This document shows, piece after piece, positions 56,001 to 64,000 of a stretch of 64,000 nt of DNA. This stretch comes from Puccinia triticina (lineage: Eukaryota > Basidiomycota > Pucciniomycetes > Pucciniales > Pucciniaceae), in contig NC_070560.1 of assembly GCF_026914185.1 (NCBI RefSeq), positions 6,439,501-6,503,500 on the forward strand, given 5' to 3'. The position numbers were made by a program, and so were the translations under genes. Numbering within the stretch: position 1 is the first letter of the stretch; every line of letters starts with the position of its first letter. The notes under the pieces were generated by a model. That model searched no databases. It was not told where the DNA came from and saw only the letters and a list, made by a program, of their open reading frames with translations.

Positions 56001-56606
56001 GAGGTCATCGGTTGCTGAGCTGGATGATCCGGACGGGGTGGGTGAGGGTGGCTTCTGCTGTTTCTGTTTGTGTTTGGCCTGGAGATAGTGGTATTGGGCG
56101 GGTGGCTGCTGGCGGCGGGAGGTTGAGAAGGAGCGGCTGAGGATTGGGATCTTGGAGGATGAAGGCTGGTCATGTGTGTGAGTCCTTGGTGCCGAGTTCG
56201 TTGGCAGTCTTCTTGAGTTGCTGGTGTTTTCTTGCTGGTTGGTCTTCCCCAGGAGTACTTTCGATGGCAGTCTGAGTGGTTTGATGTGGCTGTTTGGTTG
56301 AGTCTGTTTTTTTGTTTTTTTGTTTGTGTTAGTATATAATTTGTAGCTTATATAGTTGATTGGGCTGGTTTCCTGGTGCTTACTGCTGCCTGAGTTCTTT
56401 CCATTCGAAAGCGAGGAGGAAGTCGGCTGGCTGGCTGTGAGCAGAAAACCACCTCCCCAGATGGACACTCCCCAAACTGCTGGGACCGGCGTGTCCGGGC
56501 ACTCGCCGGACACGCTTTGTCCGACGAGCTCCGCCATCCGGGCCCCCCACGAGCGAATCCGACCAGTCTCCGAGGAGTCTATACACCCGGGGCAAACCCG
56601 GGTCAT
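53089..56606 (-). CDS. Alpha/beta hydrolase with long disordered N-terminus
   Basis: Two exons, 53745-56606 and 53089-53670, joined in phase 0 (gtcagt donor), give up to 1147 residues. The hydrolase fold occupies the C-terminal half: VVIFLGLGCVRY (oxyanion loop), LICIDRWGLGKT, nucleophile elbow AHSAGAP with Ser674, then IWHGSKDERL with Asp1084 and NDATHSLM with His1118 as the other triad members. A Ser-rich insert of about 300 residues separates the elbow from Asp. The first 580 residues are Ser/Pro/His/Gln-rich and look disordered. Substrate unknown. The start is uncertain: a TATATAAG box at about 56348 on the minus strand lies inside the open frame, so transcription may start there and translation at a later Met such as that of MDALIDNLKK. 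Confidence 0.85.
56345..56358 (-). promoter_or_regulatory. Possible TATA box of the hydrolase gene
   Basis: Minus-strand TATATAAG preceded about 10 nt upstream by CCAATC and followed by A-rich leader-like sequence. If used, it would make the first 85 or so codons of the longest frame non-coding. Confidence 0.35.
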
Positions 56607-58042
56607 GAAAGCCGTACAGGTTGCGCGGTCCTGTTTAGTACATTAAGATTTCCCGCGCCCTGTGTCATGTCACAGCTGCATGACAGGCTTTCATGCATCA
56701 CACTCGCGCAACACCTGTCAACTGTCTGTATTATCTGTTCGCATGTCAGAAACTCCAGCATTTAGCCAAAGCACAACTAAAAGTCTGAAACTATATTATA
56801 CATTATAGCCCGTCATGCCTGGTTATGTATTTCCAATATTCACCATAACCGTAATATGTATGATGGTCCCCCAAGCCCCCATCACCCAATCAAGTCAATA
56901 TTATCTACATTGATACGTACATGAGGAAACAGATTATGTATATGCTATATGGTGACTGTGTGTATTGCGCTCCATGCGGCATGTACATATGTGCAGTGAT
57001 GTGAGCTATGTGTTAAGAGATTATGTGATATGGGTTAAGGGATTATGAGTATGTAATTCCTGTTTTGCACTTGAGTGGGTGACTAAACATGTACATACAA
57101 TGCATGTCAGCTGTACAACAGCTGCGTGTGGGCTACCGCGCTAGCTGTCCTGTATGCATGACAGGTCCTCCATCACCTGACATGCGTACAGGACCGCGCA
57201 ACCTGTTTGGGTATTGGGACCCGGTTTTGCCCGGGGTGATAACGACAGGAGTCCGAACCCACTGTTATGGTGTTATGTTTCGGTACTAGCATATGTATTT
57301 AGTTTATGTTTATATCTGGCTCTTAGTTTCTCTAAAAGACTCTTCTTCTGGGTGCCAGTGACCTCTCTTTTCCTCACTCTCTTTTGTTTCTCTTCACCGG
57401 CATCCCAGGTAAGCCTCAATATGTTCTCACTATCTTGTCTATTTCTTTTTTCCTTCTTTTTGTTTTAGATCTGGGATGATGAAATCAATACTCTCTTTTG
57501 TTTCTCTTCACCGCAGAGCATAAGACCCACTACAAAACAGCAGATTGCTGCTCAAAACTGCTCTCTCACAAATTCACAACTCGAGGGACTGGGTGTGGAA
57601 ATTCAATTCTTCAGAAATTTCAACCCTTGAAGTCAACCTTCTTTATCCATGCTGGGCCAAGAGGGGCCAAGTTTATGAGCAACTCCCCCAATTCATTCTG
57701 GAAATTCGGACACCTCATGCGACAGCAACAGACCTCCCCCCCAACCTACAGCATGCAGAAGGACTTACACCCTGCAACCTCCTGAATTGGGAGCTTTCTA
57801 AACTTGCAGGACCTACATCCAGGAAAATTAAAGCTTGAAACCCAGCTTGCACTAGAAGGGCAAAAATTCCCATGTTTTTTGACATTGCAGAGAGAACTAC
57901 TTGACTGGACAAGGCTGAGTCAGACAAGCCAATGGAGAATATGAAGTGCACACTTAAAGAAGAGAGGAGTCAAAGTGAAGTATAAGAACCTCTAAGAACT
58001 ATAGCATGGCATACCAGAAGAGTGCATGAGATCAAAACCCCT
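56607..58042. other. Intergenic, no supported gene
   Basis: Repeated TGTACATA/CATGTACA and CTGCATGACAGG/CATGACAGG words occur on both strands near 56680-57190, suggesting a degraded inverted element. Pyrimidine-rich sequence with 'ctctcttttgtttctcttcacc' is repeated (57377, 57493). No protein family is recognised. Confidence 0.4.
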
Positions 58043-58274
58043 CACTACAAGAAAAACTCATGCAACTGACAGCAGTTGACATGCAAGATACTTCTGTGTA
58101 GCCCTTGTTCTAGCTTCACCCAAGCACTCAACAGTCTTTTGTTGCACAGTGACTGTGCATTGAAGCTTGGTCAACACAAGCCTTGACAAAGGCTTGAGTA
58201 GCACCACAACCTTCCCCAGCGCTCTCGCATGTTAACTGCTTGCAGTTGCGCGCGCGACTTTTTTTCTTGCAGTG
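58043..58274. mobile_element. CACTA-like MITE, copy 3
   Basis: Starts CACTACAAGAAAAACTC and ends, inverted, CACTGCAAGAAAAAAAGTC. Subterminal CAGTTGACATGCA occurs at the left and a related inverted word at the right. Perfect 3-bp duplication CCT (58040-58042, 58275-58277). The 232-bp core shares 'cattgaagcttgg' and 'gtagcaccacaa' words with copy 1. Confidence 0.8.
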
Positions 58275-59188
58275 CCTGCAGCAATTTCTGTTTTTGTTTT
58301 AAGCTAGAAAGATTAAAGTTTGTTGGTCAAATTTTGTTTAGAAAGTCCCTCCACATATTTTGATTCCAAGAAAGATTGAACAAATGTTTCTCCTTTCACT
58401 CAGCGCATGTGCACTCAAAATTATGGGATCCTGAAATCCAAGTGCAGGTTTTTATGATGTATTTAATTTTTGCATTGAAAAAAATTCATCACCTCATTGC
58501 TTGAATTTGATGATAGGGGGATTTTATCACAGCTCTGGAGAGCTGTGTGCATTGGGCAGATTTTTTTTACCAATGCTGTATGTACACTTCAAAGCTATAA
58601 CTTAGCACTGAAAGCCTTGAACTGTTCAAGCTTAAGTGAAAACATGGCATCCTAATTAAGGACTGCGCTGTTTTGATCTCTGTACTGTAGACTGTAACAA
58701 TGCACGCCTGGTGAGGCCTCGGGCATCTCTTCCTTTGTTGAGACTTAAACAGAATTACGAGTCTGAAGCCATAAATGCGGAGAACGTTGCGTTTGTGCGC
58801 AACATGACCATCAACTTGGGCAGTGCTGACAACTTCACACTCTATAACCAGCTTGCGTGTTCAGACCATCAACACGCTCTTTGCGTTGGAACAGTATCAT
58901 TGATCAAGTATGACATACTTGAATCATTTTCGAGTAATCAGTGCCAGATTGGCTTTGATTGCAGTTTGCTTCAAGTTATCAACTGCCACCTTCCCCAAAT
59001 CCACACTTGATTCTTTATCAGAACTATCGCAGCTAGAAAGCACCAGTTGCAAAGCCGAAGGCTCGCAACCGCCAGGGATAGCCCACCTGACTCGGATTGC
59101 GGAAAACACCTCTAGTGCCACTGGCGACATGATACCTAAAACCGAGCCAATGTGCTTCGAATCTTTGAATCAAAATTGTGGGTGAATC

Positions 59189-62100
59189 TTGGAGCTTCCA
59201 GGCCGATTGAAATTCGCTGATTGGTATTCACTGTCGCTGACTGAATGCTCTACCGTACTTCTCATAGTTGATCCGGTGGTTATAAAATCGGAATTTCCCG
59301 TGATTCATGGCCACTTGCATCCATCCCGGCCTGTTGGAAAGCTTCCTAGGCAGGCGGCTCTCTCATCCTCAGAAGAGCGCACAATAGCCCATCGGGTTGT
59401 TGTAAAGTTGGAACTTCCTCAGTCTGATCTAGTCAGGACCGATTCATCAATGATTCATGGTCATTCTGGTGCTCCGGTTGTAAAATCTGAATTTCCCGCA
59501 ATTCATGGCCATCCAGATCCGTCCCTCGCTGAAAAGCTTCTTGGGCACACAGTTCCCTCGTTCTCAGAAAATTACCCAATAGTCAATCGGGTTGCAGGTG
59601 TAAAATCGGAATTTCCCCAGTCCGATCTGCTCCCGACCGATTCATCCGCGATTCATGATTATCCTGGTCCCCCGGTCATAAAATTGGAAGTTCCCCTTAT
59701 TCATGGCCATTCAGATCCATCCTCCGCTGAAAAGCTTCTTGGGCAGATGGTTCCCTCGTCCTCAGACAAGCGCCAGATAGCCAGCAATCGGGTGGTTGTA
59801 AAATCGGAACTTCCTCAGTCCGATTCCTTAGTGATTGATGGTCATTCTGGCACGCACGAACCTGGAAATCTGTTCGGACAGGTTGTCTCACTCACAAGCC
59901 AAAAACATTACCCGGAAGTGAAGTTGGAAAGTCCCCAGCAGGTTGATCCCAACCAGACACAGTCGCCAGTGATTGATGACCAGCCCCTTGCACAAGATAC
60001 TGTGCAGCAAACTCCCTTCCACTCAAACCAATCTCCTAGACCTGTTCCAGCTGCATACTCGGGACCTTCCCGTGCCAATGCTGTTGGTGCAAACTTCATC
60101 CCTAGTGATGCGGCTGTCTTGTTCGCAAACAAGCACTTGGTAGAACCTCGGGATGTGAAGATGGAATATCTTGAGTTTGATGAAACCCCAAGACAGACTG
60201 AGTTGCCAAAGATTGAAGGTTATTACAATCCACAAAATGATGTGAAGGTCTTTGAGCCGAAAACTTCCTCTCGCTCAAAGAAACGCCCCGGACCTTCTCA
60301 GGATGCAGCGCCATTAGGACCCTCTTGTAGCAATGCTATCGTAAATTATACTCCTGGTGATGTACCGGCCAACAAAATTCTCATCAATGAGGGATTTGCC
60401 CCACACAAAACTAAAAAATCCAGAACCTTATCAGAAATTTTTGCTAAATTAGATTCAATTTCACAGCACGAGGAGAAAATCCCTGACAAGTTTAGATTTC
60501 GCTCAAAGAAACCCCTCATAGTTTATTCACGTTGCAATTCAAAAAAACTTCATCTTGGTTCAACTAAGACCCAGTTGCCAGTGGTTGGCAGTCATGACAA
60601 CGTACAAGATACCAGAAACAGCATCCTTCAGGGAAATTCTTTCATATCAAACAAAAATGACGGGGCTGATCAGTCCAAAGAAGTGGTAGATACCTTTGCA
60701 AAAGCTGTCATATCTCCTCCACCTACACATTCACCAATCATTGATCAAAATTTCAACACAAAAGCCACTGGAGAGAATATTGCTCAGGAAGCTGGCTTAC
60801 CCTTAAGCAATAAACCTATGTCTGATAAAGCTTTGGAATTAGAGCCTTCTCCTGAGCCTCAAAACAATGTGGAAGATACCAGAAAAAGCATCCCTCAGGG
60901 AAATTCTCCCATCTCAAACAAAAATGACGGGGCTGATCAGTCCAAAGAATTGGAAGACATCTTTGAAAAAGCTGTCATATCTCCTCCACCTACCCATTCA
61001 CCAATCATTGATCAAAATTTCAACACTCAAGCCACTGGAGGGAATATTGGTCAGGAAGCTGGCTTACCCTTAAGCAATAAACCTATGTCTGATAAAGCTT
61101 TAGAATTGGAGCCTTCTCCTGAAACTCATGCCCCTCATATTCATAACAATGTTAAAGGTTTAAATGGACCTGGCAAATACACACCCCCCCACAATCTCAT
61201 CACCAGCGAGATATCCTCCCCAATTTTTAGAAGACTCAGAGCAGATCCGATTGTGAGGAATGCACTCTCCCGTATTGGTATACACCAATCACACCTGAGG
61301 AAAACAGATAGCACAGTTGATCAGACTGAACAGCCAGGACATGCTTGTATAAAGCCTATCACCAATTCTGAACATATCAATTCACAAGTGGTTAATAGAA
61401 ATCCCAATGCACCAAAAACCAAAGGAGGTAATGATGAAAAATCTAATTCAATCCCAATCAATCATCCTGATGGTCAGACTCAAACTACTGAGATTTTCCA
61501 TGAGAAAATTGCACCAGTTTTCAAGTTAAAGCAACCATCAAAAATTTTACATTTTGAAATTGTTGCATTGCCTCAACAAACCACTACCCAGCCTGGGCCA
61601 CAGAGCAAAGAAAAACAACCTCTCCAAAGTATTGGATCTCAAGCAAAATTTGAAATCAGGTGGAGATACAGCAGTGACAATCAGATATCATCCCCTGGAT
61701 TCTTTCACAATTTTGGAGCATCAAAGTTTGAACATCTGGAGGAAGAAATGAATGGTTTATCCTCATCTGAAGTGCACCCAGCAGATGACCTGACCAGGCA
61801 GAACTGGAGAAACAATTTGAAAAATCTTTGGGTAGTCCATAGTCTTCAATCAAACCAAAAAACTGCCACATCCTCACCCAAGATAATTAAATTAGAGGAT
61901 TCAGAAATTTCACTCTTGAAGGGGGGAGAGCTTGATCATCCATCCCAAACTCAGCTTTTTTATGTGGATATAAATTCAAAACAGAAATACAGAAGAAAAA
62001 CAGAAAATAGAATCTGCCGAATTCTTTTATATCTAGATTACTATCAAAGGCTAGATTCATTTCATGGAATAGACACTCTCAAGCTTGGAGCAAAGATTGA

Positions 62101-62383
62101 CAATGCTAATGAGAGCTTAATACAATGGTTCTGGGCTTTTTTGTTCAAGCAAACTCCAGATACTTTGCCCCTTTTTGGTACATGTATGATTAAAGAACCA
62201 TCTTCTGATCAAGAAGCATCCAAGTTGTTCAATGATGACCAAAAGCTACTAGTCAAGCTACTTAACTATGATGAAACAGAAATTGATAGCATGAAAGATC
62301 TTGCTATGTCACTTTTAGAATACTGGTACACAATAACTGCTTCAAAAATTCAGCAATTTCAAACACAGGCCCAAGCAGAATAA
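59189..62383 (+). CDS. Unrecognised 1064-residue repeat protein, SUMO-site rich
   Basis: I recognise no family. The frame starts at a TTG; an in-frame stop lies just upstream, so the true 5' end is probably an upstream exon (candidate coding at about 58711-58910; possible acceptor ending at 59202). Residues 33-230 are three tandem 66-residue units, each with two hydrophobic-Lys-x-Glu sites (Lys33/73, 99/139, 165/205). Lys245, 324 and 901 lie in the same motif. A second tandem repeat of about 89 residues occupies about 470-647. Basic clusters SRSKKRP (361-367) and KTKKSR (407-412) suggest nuclear location. The C-terminus (about 935-1064) looks helical and conserved-type (RICRILLYLDYYQRLD...LIQWFWAFLF...LLEYWYTI). 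No introns inside. Confidence 0.7.
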   Translation: MELPGRLKFADWYSLSLTECSTVLLIVDPVVIKSEFPVIHGHLHPSRPVGKLPRQAALSSSEERTIAHRVVVKLELPQSDLVRTDSSMIHGHSGAPVVKSEFPAIHGHPDPSLAEKLLGHTVPSFSENYPIVNRVAGVKSEFPQSDLLPTDSSAIHDYPGPPVIKLEVPLIHGHSDPSSAEKLLGQMVPSSSDKRQIASNRVVVKSELPQSDSLVIDGHSGTHEPGNLFGQVVSLTSQKHYPEVKLESPQQVDPNQTQSPVIDDQPLAQDTVQQTPFHSNQSPRPVPAAYSGPSRANAVGANFIPSDAAVLFANKHLVEPRDVKMEYLEFDETPRQTELPKIEGYYNPQNDVKVFEPKTSSRSKKRPGPSQDAAPLGPSCSNAIVNYTPGDVPANKILINEGFAPHKTKKSRTLSEIFAKLDSISQHEEKIPDKFRFRSKKPLIVYSRCNSKKLHLGSTKTQLPVVGSHDNVQDTRNSILQGNSFISNKNDGADQSKEVVDTFAKAVISPPPTHSPIIDQNFNTKATGENIAQEAGLPLSNKPMSDKALELEPSPEPQNNVEDTRKSIPQGNSPISNKNDGADQSKELEDIFEKAVISPPPTHSPIIDQNFNTQATGGNIGQEAGLPLSNKPMSDKALELEPSPETHAPHIHNNVKGLNGPGKYTPPHNLITSEISSPIFRRLRADPIVRNALSRIGIHQSHLRKTDSTVDQTEQPGHACIKPITNSEHINSQVVNRNPNAPKTKGGNDEKSNSIPINHPDGQTQTTEIFHEKIAPVFKLKQPSKILHFEIVALPQQTTTQPGPQSKEKQPLQSIGSQAKFEIRWRYSSDNQISSPGFFHNFGASKFEHLEEEMNGLSSSEVHPADDLTRQNWRNNLKNLWVVHSLQSNQKTATSSPKIIKLEDSEISLLKGGELDHPSQTQLFYVDINSKQKYRRKTENRICRILLYLDYYQRLDSFHGIDTLKLGAKIDNANESLIQWFWAFLFKQTPDTLPLFGTCMIKEPSSDQEASKLFNDDQKLLVKLLNYDETEIDSMKDLAMSLLEYWYTITASKIQQFQTQAQAE

Positions 62384-63196
62384 TCAAAGTAATTGAGCTT
62401 TAGATTTTTATGATTTTCCAAAATTTAACAAAAAAAATCTAGATGGGTTCCCAATGATTTGTGTTTTCCCTCTTCTTTACTGTTTAGGATGTGTCTACCC
62501 TTTTTCTTCTCTCTTATGGTATCTCTCATCTTCTATATAGAAAACTAATGTTATATAGATCCTTGGGGATTTGTTTGGGGGGATTTGTTCAAATTGAAAG
62601 ATTATTTTCAAATCTGCGACCCACCCTTGCTGATAAAAAATGCTGCACTTTGAAAAATGATCCATTCAACTGAGATGCATTCACCCAAGTACCCTTTCTT
62701 CTTCCTTTTCATAATTCTTTATGTGTCTTCAATATTTCAAATTCAGATATATTGAATTATGCAAAATTATCAATCAAGAGTGTTTATTAATTTAGCTTTG
62801 AAACAGCCAAATCCCTCTATATACTTCTTGGCTTAAACCAAAATGAATTGCAAATCCTGGCAAGATCTTTGGAGCTCAATCACAAGCCCTCATCTAGTCT
62901 TTGGGTTGTCTATAATTTTGAGAGATTTGTGATGTTCAGTTTTTAACCTTTCCTAGACACACCTCCTGTTGAGATACTAGAGTATCTCTATACTTAGTGT
63001 ATGCTTCTATCCTATTCACCCTCAACTCAGCCTGTATAGTAGTCACTTATAGTCTGGTTGCATTTTCCTCTCTCCAATTTACTCACTGAATTAGTGAATT
63101 ACCATTATGCTTTCATGATTAATGTACCTGGCCCATGTCCCTGCCCATCTCTAACTTGTCTTTGTTTCACCTCTTGTCAATCTCAATACCTCCCAA

Positions 63197-63552
63197 AGAG
63201 CTCTGTAGCAACACTGCAACTGATCCAATACACGTGTTGGAATTTATCAATATTGGATTGGTTTTGCGGCCAATACATTGTATATTCTGTATTGGATCTG
63301 CCAACCAAGACAATTCAGATGTATTGAGATATGTGGATTGGGTCCCCAATCCAATCCAATATTTGTTATATTGCTGATTTTGTCTGAATGGCCCAGAAAA
63401 GGAAAAAAATAATACAATACCATGATATTGTATCTGTTTGTCAATACAATACGTGGCATCAAATTCTTGCCTATCAAAAAACAATATGATCCATGGTATT
63501 GTCAATAACTGTCTTGGATTGGATTGGTTGAAGTGTTGTCTGTAGTGCCCAT
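63197..63552. mobile_element. MITE-like element rich in AATCCAAT
   Basis: The left CTGTAGCAACACTGCAACTG and, inverted, right CTACAGACAACACTTCAACC ends lead into ATCCAATA/ATCCAATCC words. The interior is full of ATCCAATA, CAATAC and their complements. Borders and target duplication are not certain. Confidence 0.5.
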
Positions 63553-63739
63553 GGATGCCCAGTAGAGAATGTTGAAATGGATCCAGGTACTGTTTGCACC
63601 GCCAGTACATGTGCATTTTAATTTTTGCAAAAAACTAGCACCCAGCACTGCCTGGTGGGTACCGGTGGTCTTTTTGGCAGTTAACAGTGGTACCCACAGT
63701 TTTTTCTTCATCAAACCTCACTCCAAAGACCCTTAGCAC

Positions 63740-64000
63740 CCTCTCAATGTCTGGCACAGAGCGGTCATCAAGAGGACATACACATAATCCCTTGATGGCT
63801 GATCAGTGCTTGGCATTAAAAGCAATGTGTACTTGGATAGCCGCTGTGACTGCTGTCTCCTCTCAATGACCGGTCATTGAGAGGGCCATCAAGAGAGTGT
63901 CCTCTTGATGTCCAGTTAAAGAGGAGTGTCCATTTCTCTACCTGGCCATCAAGAGGTGTACACATGTACTCCTCTTGACGACTGGCTGTGACCAATCATT
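63740..64000. repeat. Palindrome array TGACCGGTCA, cluster 5
   Basis: Full palindrome flanked by inverted spacers (CCTCTCAATGACCGGTCATTGAGAGG at 63861-63886), with further GATGACC, GGTCATCAAGAGG and CTCTTGATG units. The array is cut by the window end, so the carrier element cannot be defined here. Confidence 0.8.

Larger units (their letters stand above)
62384..64000. other. Intergenic, AT-rich, then MITE and palindromes
   Basis: Contains the 3' region of the preceding gene, a MITE-like inverted element (63197-63552) and palindrome cluster 5 (63740-64000) that runs off the window. No gene is supported. Confidence 0.45.

Overview
The window looks like nuclear DNA of a basidiomycete, most probably a rust fungus (Pucciniales). 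The reasons are many short spliceosomal introns (about 40-170 bp), a typical basidiomycete set of housekeeping proteins, a DNMT1/DIM-2-type cytosine methyltransferase, and 5-15 kb gene-poor stretches packed with nested, mostly non-autonomous DNA transposons. The lineage is inferred from sequence character only. Exon borders come from splice signals, reading-frame continuity and protein-family motifs.

Genes, left to right: ribosomal protein eL30 (3801-4652, -); D-3-phosphoglycerate dehydrogenase of serine synthesis (5310-6930, -); a coiled-coil ADIP/Msd1/SSX2IP-like protein (7542-9701, -); a membrane-anchored short-chain dehydrogenase with a 7-nt micro-exon (10879-12694, +); ER membrane complex subunit EMC2 (13538-15101, +); Hsp70 nucleotide exchange factor Fes1 (18117-19567, +); DNMT1-type methyltransferase (25734-30463, -); DHX9/DHX36-like RNA helicase (40328-44994, -); an unrecognised small coiled-coil protein (50873-52083, +); a long alpha/beta hydrolase (53089-56606, -); and an unrecognised 1064-residue protein with repeated SUMO-consensus sites (59189-62383, +).

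Repeat belts lie between them. 2.1-3.6 kb holds nested MITEs. 15.2-18.0 kb holds a tRNA-related SINE head and a MITE reaching to within about 130 bp of FES1. 19.9-25.7 kb holds three TIR elements, each carrying an array of the palindrome TGACCGGTCA. 30.5-40.3 kb is GC-rich and holds a whole PIF/Harbinger element (35152-38919, perfect TIRs, TAA target duplication), a hAT-like MITE inside its transposase, and LTR-like remnants. 45-50.8 kb holds MITEs and hairpins, and 56.6-59 and 62.4-64 kb hold further MITEs and another palindrome array.

Three themes stand out. (1) One palindromic minisatellite sits inside non-autonomous elements with unrelated TIRs and target duplications. (2) Methylation and decay fit together: the window encodes a cytosine methyltransferase, the palindrome's single CpG appears repeatedly as TpG or CpA, and every in-frame stop noted in the Harbinger genes is TGA, as CGA to TGA would give. 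(3) Unusual gene structure: exons of 7, 21 and 24 nt, GC-AG introns, and a catalytic-cysteine codon split by an intron.
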